From: Plicaturopsis crispa FD-325 SS-3
Taxonomy: Eukaryota; Basidiomycota; Agaricomycetes; Amylocorticiales; Amylocorticiaceae
Direction of reading: 5' to 3'
Length of the DNA stretch: 64,000 nt
Assembly: GCA_000827205.1 (NCBI GenBank)
Contig: KN832557.1
Span: forward strand, 1,707,771 to 1,771,770
Positions 22,081 to 33,124 of this stretch are shown here, one piece after another (the stretch's first letter is position 1; every line of letters begins with the position of its first letter). Made by a program: the position numbers and the translations under genes. Below the pieces are notes generated by a model that was given only the letters and a program-made list of their open reading frames with translations, ran no database searches and was not told where the DNA came from.

Positions 22081-22179
22081 TGAGTCGCGCTCCTTTAAAT
22101 CATTTCAAACGCCCTCCCAGTCCTCCCTCCGCCTCCGTAGACCTTTCCTCCAACACCCCAATCCCGTACCCCTCGAAAA

Positions 22180-22984
22180 ATGGGTTTCCCAGCTGCCCCC
22201 CCTCCACGGAAAGTCTCCAGCGCACATCATCAGGAGCAGGCTTTCCGTCTGTTCGATCGAGCACTCGCCACGCAATACGTACGCCAGGAAATCCTCGGGA
22301 TTCCAGGGCCTCTTCAGAAAGCTCGAGATAACACTAGCCCACAACGCCAGCACGAATCTGGCAAAGATGAGCGAAGAAAGCAGAGCCAGAGCCAGTCGCC
22401 AAGCAATATCATGCGCCCTCGGTACGTCTGCCTCTTCCAGGTTCAAGTTGCCACATTGTCCACTCACCGCCTCATGTGTGTTTAGTATGGACCTCTTCCA
22501 TGACGTCGATAACGCGCGCGTTGTAGCCATGTTCGAGCTTCCTGGCGTCGGCAAAGACCAACTTTCGATAAATCTCGAGGGAAACTCACTTATCGTGGCG
22601 GGCGAGCGGCGCCGTCCTGTCATTCGGTGTCAGGATTCTGCCGTTTCCTGTCCGACACAGGACACGCCCTCAGAATCCGATGCAATGCAAACCGATCATG
22701 CAGGTCCGGACGGAGCTACAGCAGCCCCGCGTGCCGCTCCTCGTATAAAGTATGCCCGCCAAGAAATGCGATTTGGACGCTTCATGCGTACCTTGCAGCT
22801 AGCACCAGAGATCAAGGTACGTTTCGTCGGTGCTTACTGTATAATACATACTCAGTTGAAGGACACACAGCCTAGCCATATATCAGCGTCCTTGGACGAC
22901 GGCATGCTTATCATCACCTGGCCTGCGCCGAGGGCATCGTCCGTACCGCCTGCACAGACACCCACGCGCATCGAGATTGCTTGA
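22180..22984 (+). CDS. Small heat-shock protein, Hsp20/alpha-crystallin family
   Basis: Three exons. The first (from 22180) ends NIMRPR and joins across 22422-22485 (GTACGT...TTTAG) to MDLFHDVDNARVVAMFELPGV, the start of the alpha-crystallin domain (RPRMDL is the usual entry). ELPGVGKDQLSINLEGNSLIVAGE forms the first strands. An in-frame intron at 22817-22870 then joins LQLAPEIK to PSHISASLDDGMLIITWP, the conserved end. Between the two halves is a roughly 60-residue acidic and Pro/Ala-rich insert (DTPSESDAMQTDHAGPD), longer than usual. There is no clear IXI motif; the tail ends RIEIA. It is an ATP-independent chaperone that holds unfolded proteins. A heat-shock element and TATA box sit upstream. 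Confidence 0.9.
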
Positions 22985-23330
22985 GTGTGATACGGTTTAC
23001 CTCCTAATTGGACACTCTCCGCTGCGGATGCGAAGATGAATCATCTACATCCGAAATGACTCGCTCACTGGGGCACGCTGGCTCCGCGCGCTGTACATGC
23101 GGTTCGTAATTTCCAATGCCAGTTTTAACCGCCGAAATTGACTCATTTCTGCCACAGATCTTGACTCGGTAGATTGGGCTTACGGCTGTTTTTGGTCTTT
23201 TTGCATCCATGTGTTCTACACCATGCAACCTCACGTTATGTTCATCGTAACCCCCACTCTGATGTTCTGACTATATGTCCCCTTACATTACTACTACCAG
23301 TGAGCCTATGTGCTCATGTAATCCTTGGTT
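22985..23330. other. Convergent 3' region, no gene seen
   Basis: Left part of the 618-base interval between the ends of the Hsp20 and carboxylesterase genes. No coding signal. Confidence 0.5.
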
Positions 23331-23450
23331 GCTTTCATCTTGCTTTCTACCTTACACAAACACGGACATACGATCTCATAATTCTTGCTTGCTTTCATCT
23401 TGCTTTCTAACTCATGCAAACACGGACATACGACTTCACATTCCCCTGCT
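23331..23450. repeat. Tandem duplication, 60-base unit, two copies
   Basis: Two adjacent 60-base units both begin GCTTTCATCTTGCTTTCTA and share AAACACGGACATACGA. They differ at scattered positions, so the duplication is not brand new. It lies in non-coding DNA between two convergent genes. Confidence 0.85.
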
Positions 23451-23602
23451 CTCTGTTCGTCCATTTTGTAGCACCCATTGGCATTCTTCCGTAGACTTCT
23501 TGGCTGTGTTTCTAAGTATTGTTGACGTTAATTCATTCTGTGTCTGTCCGTCGAACATCCCCTTTCTGGCGAACAATGATACTCGATAGAGCTCGCGGTG
23601 TG

Positions 23603-25818
23603 CTAGTTCTGCTGGTCCTCAACTAAACTCGCCACAAATGCACATCGCCTACTCTCCGCCGGTGGCTCCAGCTCTACGTAGCTCCCGCTACCCGACTCGT
23701 CTGCATCAGCCTGCTGCAGGACGATCCGCGACTTTGTGGCTGAGGTGTACGGAGCCCACGCGGGGGACCGCGCAAGCTTGTGGACATTCGGGTCGCCTGC
23801 ACGCACGAACGAGAGCCAGTACGCCACGAGCTCCTGTGCGAACGCCTGCTCCGTGCTATTGAGTGGCGTGAAGGTCGTCGTGCCGTTGAATCTGCGTCGC
23901 GTATCAGCATCGCCTTTTGGTTATATCGCAAGAGGTGAAAAACGAGAGAAGGGTGCATGCAGTGGCGAGAGAAGGGGTCTGACTGACCCTGTGTTAGTTC
24001 CGTCGAACATCATCCAGTTTTCTGCGGCGTGCCCCACGGTCGTGCTCCCGGTGGTCGGGTTCGCCTGATTATATCGGTATGTCCACGCCTTCGTGGCGCC
24101 CGCGAAAGCACCACCCATGATCGCCCGCTGTGCCACCAAATGAGTATAGTCAGTACAGCCGCAAGATAAGGGGGGCTCCTGATCCAAAACGTACAGCGCA
24201 GATCAGCTCCGATTCACCAGTTGCTACCTGTGCCCTCTGCGCTGGCGAATCAAAGTCTGCCTCGGGGTAGACGTCGAGGAACTGCGCAAGCTGTGCGGCA
24301 GTCAATGCGGGGAAGAAGGTATGCAGCGCTGCGGTGATGTTGAGATCGCCTGAAAGGGTTTCATTGGATGTTGAACTGCACCAGGGAGTCACCCGGACTG
24401 CTTCAGCGAGGGAATGCGAGCTGTTAAGATATCGTCACGCACCCAACTATGAGCGGAACGTGGGCAAATTCGCCAGAAAGGATAGACTTGGTAGGGGTAT
24501 CTGTGATAAGCGTTCCGTCCACGACAGGGTGAAATAAATTATAGCTTCCATTGCTGTATACCACCAATGAAGATCAGCATCGTGGTACAGCAAAAGGAGA
24601 GCCGCACGTCCATAGAAGAGAACGGAGTTAAATAACGGAGATTGCGGGGTAAAATACGGCACGCACAATGCTGCGGACGTCGACGTGTCCTGGGCGCGTG
24701 CGAGCGTGCTGACGCTAGCATTGCGCAGGCATGCCATTTGCGATGAAATAGATCCTGACTCGCACCCTGCCGCGGAAGCGTAGAACTCAAACAAGGCCTG
24801 CAATCAACGCCCATGAGTCACACGCGCCACACGCTGTGCTGAGATTCACGAGATAGTTACCGTTTGCTGCTCTGGTGATGGCACGGGCGTCCTGTATACA
24901 CTCTGTGCGATTGCTTGCGCGAACAGCTTCTCTGTTTCCTTTGCAACGAGGTGAAGTTCGACGGAGCTGCCCCCTGCGCTCTCTCCATTGATTGTGACGT
25001 GTCCGGGGTCTCCTCCGAATGCGTCGATATAGCTTTGGACCCACCGCAGCGCTTGGATCTGGTCCTGAAACCCTGCATTGAAGTCACCGTTTTCGGGAGA
25101 CGAGAAGGCAGGGTGCGAGAGGAAGCCGAACGAATCGAGCCGGTAGTAAACCGACACGATCACGACGTTAGGAGATTGATGAATCCATCCGTCGAAAGGC
25201 CAATTCCTGGGATTTCCATAGACATATCCTGGCGTGCAAAATAAGCGCTCGAGTTTGAAATTCACACTGCTACCCATACCTCCTCCGTGTATGTATACCA
25301 AAACTGGTACTATATCGTCCTGGCGTCAATCTTGGTGCATGCCATGTAGAAAACGTGCCCACATTTGTCGCCTTTTTTTGCACCTGCGGGAGCGTAAACA
25401 TTGACTTTCAGACAATCTTCACTTCCAGCACCGCCTGCATCGCCGGCTATACAGATAAATACGATCAGAATCGTACTAGCAATACGTGCAGACCAGAGAC
25501 ATCGTACTCACCACCTGTAGATCCCTGGATGCAGAAGTCGGGATATTCGGTCGCGTTGATGACTTTCCCGCCCGAAGTCGCGGAGATGCGCGACGTGTTC
25601 AGCTCGAGCGGGGCTCTGAACCTCCGGTCTCCAACAGGTGGCTCTGCATACGGTATGCCGAGGTATGCCACAGCGTTAGGAAACGACTGGTTCCCGAGAT
25701 ACTTGGCGTATCCGACATCCACGACATTTCCGCCGCTCGGCGATGAGACAGACGCGACGGCATTCAAGCCGGAGACGAAGCTGGAGAAAAAGAACAAAAG
25801 TTTTTTTGAGCTCAGCAT
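23603..25818 (-). CDS. Secreted carboxylesterase / type-B lipase
   Basis: The protein starts MLSSKKLLFFFSSFVSGLNA, a signal peptide; the upstream in-frame Met at 25896 would hide it, so 25818 is preferred. The alpha/beta-hydrolase core follows in order: FPNAVAYLGIPYAEPPVGDRRF; the oxyanion motif VYIHGGG; the nucleophile elbow GESAGGSS; a probable acid near GATTNETLSGD; and the catalytic His in TTVGHAAENWMMFDG. Cysteines CIQG, FCTPGY and CESGS...MAC fit the family disulfides. The stop is at 23603-23605. Several introns interrupt the gene. Extracellular hydrolysis of carboxylic esters or lipids is expected; the substrate cannot be told. The family is expanded in wood- and litter-decay fungi. 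Confidence 0.93.
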
Positions 25819-26372
25819 CGTGTACCAGGGTAGTAGGTGCCTCTGCAGCGCCTGAAGCACCTCTGCCTGCAATACCTCTGTCATATTTATGTGCATGAAG
25901 TGCTCCGAGAAGGTCAGTGACAGCGCCGACTAGCACCGGACAATGGTCGGCTCAGGTCTCGTGTCAGGTCATCCGTGCTGTCATGTAATAAAACCAACGA
26001 CTGTGGTGGGCAGATGAAGACTTGCGATGTCTTCGCGTGTGCCAAACTTGCCAGGCTGGCATAAATGCGGATGAGTGTAGATCACAAGACACGACAAGAG
26101 AGTCGCGGTCCATCCACAAGGATCGGAAGTCAAGTCATAGGGTGACAGTTATGATAGAGGGTCATATGTAAGATGGTGGTACATACCCGATACCGTGTAA
26201 TATACAATTGAGCAGTAGTAAGTAGACAGCAGTAAGTACTATAAACTGTGCAGTGCGAAACGATCTGCAATAAAAAATGGATACAAAATTTGAAAGCAAC
26301 GAAAGCAAGAAGCAATTTTGAGAGCGCCGGCGCCAGATTTGGACAAGGGGAAGCAAACGATGTTGTATATGG
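25819..26372. other. Intergenic, carboxylesterase promoter
   Basis: 554 bases between the esterase start and the end of the Zn2Cys6 gene, both on the minus strand. No gene or clear promoter motif is seen. Confidence 0.5.
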
Positions 26373-29300
26373 TCAAGACATATCGCCCCGCCGACCGTAG
26401 TCTTGCATAAACAGAGACCACTTATCATCCAACCGAGTACAATCCTCGAGCGTGCTCGGGTCGTAGGGATCGCCGACCCCAGGAATTGGACCCCCAAGAC
26501 TGTAGGATGTGACCTCACGATACAGGTTCTCCCATCCGGCTGGCAGACTACCTGGCACACCGGGGGATGGGTCCTGCAAAGGACCATTCCAGAAAGGGTG
26601 AGAAGGGTCCTCGAAGGGTTCCAGTTGCCCATGCATGTTCGCCGTAGAGGTTGATGGTAGGTTTCCGGGGGGATATGGCGCAAACGATTCGGCGGTCTGA
26701 GGGGACGAGCGCGAGCGCTTATGGTCGTTGTTGGAAAACAATCGTGTCTTCCCACTGAAGGTTGCCAGCTCGTCGTCGTCGCACTCTTCCTTTTTGATTT
26801 CGGGGGGCGAGATGGAGACCTGAGCAGACTGCTGCCGCGCCTGATACGCTTTTCTGCGTAGTTGCTCTAGAGTTGGCTGCCAATCGACATTAACGATGAC
26901 AGTATGGATGAATAAATAGGAAGCCTCACCATCGCCCGTGCAGCGCGATTACTGATTTCTGCAGCACTTTTAAATAATGCATAAGCTGATTCGATTAATT
27001 GGAGCGGATCAGGCTCCATCTTCTCGCGGAGTGCACGAGCGGCCACTGTTCCGACGATCACCTATAGCGGAGGAAATGTTACACATCATACCTCTGTGGG
27101 CAAGTAAGATGCTTACCACTGCAGAGAAGCAAATGGTCCAGACGCGCCAGATGCGGGAAAGCAATAGTGGGTGCTCGTAAAATTTCGTCCTGGTCGTTTC
27201 GATGATGACGCATGCACTTTTGTAGGTCGTATGGAAAGAATGCGAATACAAGGAAGCCGAGGGATTTGATGGATGGTCTACCATAGCACGAGCAAAAAAG
27301 CTTCGGTGGAGGAACAGCATAACTGTATTCAATTTAGGCACGATGCTATGATCATAACAAAGGAAGGCACGCACTGAGTTCTTCGTAATGGGAGCGAATA
27401 AAGGAGAGCATCATTGTCGGTGTGTTCCCGGACACAGGGATGGCATACGAGCTAGTGGCCGCGAACTCTCTGATTTTACGATCGATTTCCATAACGACGC
27501 GGTAACTGGGAGGCTTTGCGGTCAGGATAGCTTTGACGACAGGGAAAAGACATTCTTTGGCGTAAGTGAACCCCCATACGCCAACTAATGGATGGTCAGT
27601 GAAGTGGCGGCAAGGAAAATTCAATCGGTTCGTACAGCCAACAGGAGGTTCTCCATGCTGATAGGTATCTTCTTCTTGTACTGTCGGTATACGGCACTCG
27701 ATGAAAGCAGGTGAAAAAACTGGAGGGCGGCCGGTAATCAAGGCCTGTAGCAGGAGCCTGTCAGCGAGGAGCGTCAAATGCATCGTAAAGCGCACTAACC
27801 TGCCACATGTCAGCGCTGACAAGGTTATGAAGATATGCCCGCCTGTCATATGCTTCCCTACCAGTGATCCCCCACACTGATGGGTCCAAATCTTCGATGC
27901 GAACCCAAAGTGAGTACAACTTGTGAGACGTATGCAGATCGAGATGAGTCCTCACGAAGTCCAATCTATCCACGACGACATAATGCAATGAGCAGGGAGC
28001 GTGAAGCGTACTGAGCATACACGTACCTTGTGAGCTATTTCGCACGCAAAGTTGAGAAGAGAATAAGCATAATCCAGGTTGAGCTCCTTGCCGCTCATGC
28101 CGTTGTATATGCTCATGAGATGCAGGGCCTTGACAGTGCTCAAAGACTGTCGCAGGACCGGGTTTTGAATGCAGAATGCCGCACGAGAGAGCCTGTGATA
28201 ATGCTGGGCTTCCTCATTGTACGGCGGCAGCTCCGGGTCGACGAGAGCGCCTATCGCAATAACGCCCAAGAACATGGAAAGGTCGTGCGGTCCAAAGCTC
28301 CGCTGGACCCTCGTCCGGTCCGCGCTTTCAGAGTACACAGTGGGGAGCAATTCGCTGATGAGATGTCGCCGGGTGAGTATCTGCGTCATCCATGCTGTAT
28401 TTTCTAGGAAGAAATCGCAGAGCTGGGTGGCTCGAGCAATGGGCGGTAGCCATGCCTCTATCATGGTTTGCACAGATGTTGATGAAGGGCCCTGCGGAGT
28501 AAAAGGAAACGCCCGGAAGTACCGGTTGATTTCTTCTGGTAGATACGAAGGATCAAGATCTAGCAGCGTCGGACGTGTTCGAATGGACGACGTCGGGGAT
28601 GTATTGGCTTCCTGCAAAGAAACGGTCAGACTCAAATAAACATGTGCCAGAGTGCGTTGCAAACCAGGAGCAAGCTCTGTACACAACATTGCAGGCTGAC
28701 ATATTAGTGCTCGGAAATTTACCAGAGATGGGATTGCGAACCTCGGAGCCGCCTGAAGGACCGTAGAAACGACCGCGGCCTTCGTCCGTAATATGTAATG
28801 CACCGAGGGCGTCCATCAAGGCAGATGACTCCGGTTCACTACCGTCGTCGTCTTTCTCTTCTTCCACACCATTGTCGTCTAGTGCTCGACTGCTCGCCAG
28901 AAGAGGATGTGGGTGTTCGGCACCAGGCGTATCAGAATTTAGGATGGCTAGCGCGTCTTCCAGTGAATGCATGCGTTCCTCGAGCTTGCTCATCTTGCGA
29001 CTCAGATGATCCGTGGCTGCAAGCACAAATCGACTTCCTTCACCCGGTGGTATAGTTCCTAGAGATAATATGAGAAGGGTCGTACGCGCAGCAAGCTATA
29101 CGCTGAACTTGGCGGACGTACCGTTCGGACATAGCGCAGCACAACCTCTGTCGTATATCCCGTCTATTCAGCTGATACAAGGCTGCCCGGTGCTTTGACG
29201 GCGTACCTCCTCGTGCATGTCGAACACGGTACCAGTCTGTCGCACCGTACCTTCAATCTGATGACATGATTGGGTGGTTAATATGCCGACAACGATCAAA

Positions 29301-29466
29301 CCTACAATGAAAGTACTCACCGGCGGCATTCCTTACATGCAATCTCTCCTCGAATGCGCTTCGTTTCGCGTTTGCCCTTTCTCGAGGCGCTACTGCTGTC
29401 GAAGCGGTCGAACCCGCCAGCACTTTGTTCCGTAGTTTCCTCCTTCGGATCTCTGTCTTTTGGCAT
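26373..29466 (-). CDS. Zn(II)2Cys6 transcription factor with fungal-specific TF domain
   Basis: The start at 29466 (MPKDRDPKEE) leads to a basic stretch and the binuclear zinc cluster, rebuilt across two introns as CKECRRLKVRCD and LVPCSTCTRRGCAALCPNG. The six cysteines have family spacing. A third splice gives GTIPPGEGSRFVLAATDHL, followed by a dimerising helix (RKMSKLEERMHSLEDALAIL). The long middle is the fungal-specific regulatory domain (PEEINRYFRAFPFTPQG, LHLMSIYNGMSGKELNLDYAYSLLNFA). The tail is disordered, with YPPGNLPSTSTANMHGQ and a stop at 26373. About ten introns; the donor after YGPSGGSE is not clear and may be non-standard. It is a nuclear DNA-binding regulator; the target genes are unknown. 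Confidence 0.9.
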
Positions 29467-30134
29467 CGTCGATGGGGTACCGCCGGCGCAGGAGGTGCAG
29501 AATTTATCCGAGGATGAAGGGCAAGCGTGTCGACGTCTTTGGCTAAGGTGCAAAGCTGCCCCAACGAGAGGAAGTAGCTCCGGCAGGCTGTGTATTGGAA
29601 TTGGACGAAACACAGAAGGAAGATGGTGACATTTCCAGTTCTCAACCGACGGATGTTAGGACTCGAGGCCAATATGAACCGCTTGAGGAGGACCGCAGCG
29701 GTCTCGATATAAATAAGCGTTGCAGGCTTAGCACTCAACTGTCGACGTTCAACTATCGTCGGCCAACGGTATACTTCACTTAAATGCAGACCAGGTAGAC
29801 TGCGATAAGCCTTACTCTCGATAACAGTGCTGGAGAGAAAATTCCAAAGATCTTTCCGTGCCAAGATAGAACCGGCAGCACTTATAGACTGGTAGGATGT
29901 TTGTTTCCGTGGCTCAGAATTACTCAGTGGAATATGTGAGCCGACGGGCGTCGCAGCGAGCTACGTCTCTATTACGAAGTCCCAGCGAAGTCCCAACGAA
30001 GGCTAGGATAGTCCTCGTTTGCGACATGGGTATCAACGTTAGACGGTATCTGTGGCCGTGGTAAGTATATGCGCTGCCGGATCGCATCAAGGACTTTGTG
30101 TCACTTACCGAAGACAACATCATACGGTGCCATG
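29467..30134. other. Intergenic, Zn2Cys6 promoter
   Basis: Upstream region of the transcription factor gene. Met codons in frame upstream of 29466 (for example at 29613) are present but give a leader with no recognisable features. No separate gene is seen. Confidence 0.5.
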
Positions 30135-30546
30135 TCAGCTCCCCGGTAAGTTCACTTGGTCAGAACTTGGTTTCATCGTGGCTGTCATCTCCGTCGACCC
30201 ACGGGGTTGCGCATCGACTGGTTTGGAGGCATTCCTAGGGTCGGCATCTTCAAAGGCGTCTCTGTTGAACGAATCGTCGCAACAAGAACCGCAGCATCCT
30301 GCCTTGTGACTGCCGCCGCAACACCCATTCGCGCCCACGGCGTCTGCACCAGATATGAGCCATGCGTCGTGGGTACGGCGAAGATGCTGACTTACTCAGG
30401 TTGCACCATGCTTCCCCTGACGATACAGCGAACAGGCCTGTAGTCGAATTCAAAAGCGCAATATAATTAGCATTGTGTAAGTGAGAAGAGTCCTTGGGAT
30501 GCGACGCACCACAGCAACTGCACAAACTTTCGCAGCAGGCGTCCAT
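30135..30546 (-). CDS. Small CC-rich protein, function unknown
   Basis: Three exons (30546-30510, 30437-30396, 30343-30135) with GT-AG introns of 72 and 52 bases give a 95-residue protein. It begins MDACCESLCSCCG and continues GEAWCNLNAVGANGCCGGS, then AGCCGSCCDDSFNRDAFED. There are 12 cysteines in the first half, ten of them as CC pairs. The second half is Pro/Ser/Thr-rich and cysteine-free. There is no signal peptide, so it is probably intracellular or membrane-anchored through the Cys-rich part; acylation or metal binding are possible. In-frame stops before 30546 support this start. I recall similar CCGSCC...SF(D/N) proteins in other mushrooms but no named family. Confidence 0.65.
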
Positions 30547-31333
30547 GTCGATATGGACGGGTCAAACCAGTAACCACTCGGAGAATTGTTCTCAAAATCT
30601 GTAGCGACAACGTCAACACTGCAATATTGAAAGTCACAAAATCGGTTTTGCACACGTACAACCTAGTTTTTCCCCAGTGCAATGCGCAGCAGCACGCGTC
30701 GAAAACGGGGTGATGCGTGTACCTTCAAGGCGAGGTGCGAATGGCGAGTATGAACAGCGGGCTCAGCGAAAGTCTCGTGGAAGGAGAGATTAATTTTTAA
30801 GGCCCTTTACAGGCTACCATGACCAAATTCAAGCTGGTCACTGAAGATGGTAGTTCAAACGAGTGTCTCAACTTCACGCGCCGCGTCGATGTCGCATCGT
30901 ACTTGTGCATAATATAATGGCTCCGAGCTCAGGCGCTCACGAGTGTATTCTATGCAAAATCATAGTTACTTGGCTATAGCTATCCGTGACTAGTGTGCAG
31001 ACGTTGATAAGTATTTGTAGGATCATTCCTAGAGAGGTTTTGCGGAGTAAGGCAGCCCATCGTCCCGGACGCGAACTGCAGTGTGCACCGGTATAAAACC
31101 CCCTTCCTTCCCGTGACCCATTGTGGTTGTTGCAAGGCTCCGGCCTACGTATCGTCCAATCATGTGCTAAACAATGATATCAGTACTAGTATTTATCGCA
31201 TCGGTATACGCCTTAGTATCCATAGCGTGGGGTGGGCGTCGCGGAGGGACTGGCATGCATTAGTTCGCATAGCAATATGCAATCCAAGGACAATGCTGCC
31301 ACACCTTTATCACGAATCCAAAGACACGGTCCA
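30547..31333. other. Intergenic, no gene seen
   Basis: About 790 bases upstream of the CC-rich gene and downstream of cofactor C. No coding signal or repeat is recognised. Confidence 0.5.
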
Positions 31334-32548
31334 TCATTGCGCCGGCGCAGGTAGGAGTGCATCCAAGCCTTTTGCGACATCAGAGCAGGCATCCGATCTT
31401 ATTTGGGACCATATATTCGCTCGATCGTCCTGCATGGCCGCCCAGTTTGGGGACGGGGTCGCACGTATATGCGAGAAGTCTTGCACGGCGAGATGATTAC
31501 TCCGCTAGACCGCTCTAGTCAGCTACACGCTACGATGATTACGCGGGAAGTACCTGTCTTTCCTCGGCGCCCAGTGTATTAGGAAAGAAAGACGCGGGAT
31601 ATGCTGCAAAACGTATGCGAGAGCAGTGCTCGATTACTGGGTTTGACGGTATGTGGAGGTATACATCGACGGCGGTGGATGCGTGCATACGAAACTTCGG
31701 GGTTGTACGTTCTCAGAGGAAGAACGGCGCGTTGGAATGACAGACTCACTTGGTGGCAGCCGACAACTATTACACATCGCGTAAGGTCGTGTAAGAGCAC
31801 GCTTCCCTTGATGGTCGGGAGAAGGAGAACTGTGTCGGCCAGTTTCTGGATATGGAGCGCTGAGATGTCCAGTTGCGCGGTATCGCCTGCGTCGGTCGAG
31901 GGTAATAAATCGACGACACAGCCGACGAGTTCAGATATCGTAAGGTCGGATTGACTTGAGAGATGCGACGAAGGTGGGAGGAATCCACGGTCTAGATACT
32001 TATTGGAATGGGAAGAAAGTGTTAAATTCGTCGAAAGTGTTCCTGCGGCAGGTTCAGGGAGAGGCGGCTTGGGTGCTCCATCCACAGAGCTTTCAAGTTT
32101 TGGCGCTGAAGGGGTCGCCGCGGACGGAGGTTTACTGGCCTTTCGCTTGAAAGCAAACTTCGATTTCGGTGCTGACGCAGCGCGTAACTCGTCCAGGGTC
32201 TGTTCCAGTTCCTTCAATTGCTGGGAAGGAAATCAATCGTCCGAACCAAGAATATCTTGTCGTAGAAACACACCACTTCACGTTGTCTCTGGTCGTAGCT
32301 GGGTAGACTACCTGTCGCGTCGACAAGGCTCTTTGTCAACTTTACGGTGTCGGCAGTGAGATCCTGTAGGATATCCCCCGGCACAGGCACGGTGGACTTG
32401 GCAGCATCGAGACGCGATGCAAGATCTGTTTGTACGCGTTATATCAGCTATGTTGCGGTCTGAACAGTGACCCATACCGACCAGATCGCTCCGTTTTGAA
32501 CGCAGACAGAAATCCTTGCGCGAAGTCCCAGTTGGTGGCGTCCGACAT
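31334..32548 (-). CDS. TBCC: Tubulin-folding cofactor C (TBCC)
   Basis: TBCC joins the cofactor D-E-tubulin complex and acts as a GTPase activator that releases folded alpha/beta-tubulin. Rebuilt from minus-strand exons, it starts MSDATNWDFAQGFLSAFKTERS and continues DLASRLDAAK. An N-terminal helical spectrin-like domain follows (GSLPSYDQRQREVQLKELEQ), then a basic linker KSKFAFKRK. The C-terminal C-CAP/beta-helix domain reads VLLHDLTRCVIVVGCHQ, AVDVYLHIPSNPVIEHCSRIRFA, and after a 49-base intron LAVQDFSHIRATPSPNW. The catalytic Arg of the family lies in the strand around HCSRIRF. The stop is at 31334-31336, well past where the unspliced frame ends (31579). At least four introns. Confidence 0.92.
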
Positions 32549-33124
32549 AATCTCTGTCAGTGTCTAGGAGTTCCGTATAGTACTTACAGCACTAGCAATG
32601 TCGACAGTGCTTTCTTGACTGTGTAGCCGTAGCTGCCAGTCGAGTTGTGCAACCTGGAATTGAAGCACGATCGCGATTGTACAAGTTGGTGCGAAGATGA
32701 GACGCGACACGCGACTAGCAATTTCGGACGATGTTGCGCTTTACTAAGTACCTAATATCCTTCGACACTCGACGATTACTACGATGTGCCGACATGGATC
32801 GCTTGGACCTGCGGTAGCATCGTCGCAGGCATACTGTACTCGCAATCAGGAGTCCGAGACTTTGCTGAACGCGTACGCCACAGGTTGCACGGTGGCACGG
32901 TACCAAAGATGCAAGAAAAAATTCCATTCAAAACGAGCGAGATACGAGCGAGAAACATAGAGTTACAATATAGAGACATAAACAAAGCAGGAGATGGGCA
33001 TGAGGATAGAATGGTGTCAGTGCACCGCGGTGAGCGGGAGTAAGTAAGCAAGGAGGAAGTCGTGAATAGATCCATCGTTAAATTAGTCCGTAACTGCATA
33101 TATTCTGTCCGAATCTGTCGTCAT
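32549..33124. other. Intergenic, TBCC upstream region
   Basis: A stretch at about 32590-32655 is bounded by an AG and a GTAAGT on the minus strand. It could be a 5' untranslated exon of TBCC, because joining it to the TBCC start gives an in-frame stop. No gene is claimed. Confidence 0.4.

Noticed and set aside
32590-32655. Exon-like stretch upstream of TBCC flanked by splice-like signals
   Set aside because: Joining it to the TBCC start gives an in-frame stop, so it is at best an untranslated exon. I cannot support a protein from it.
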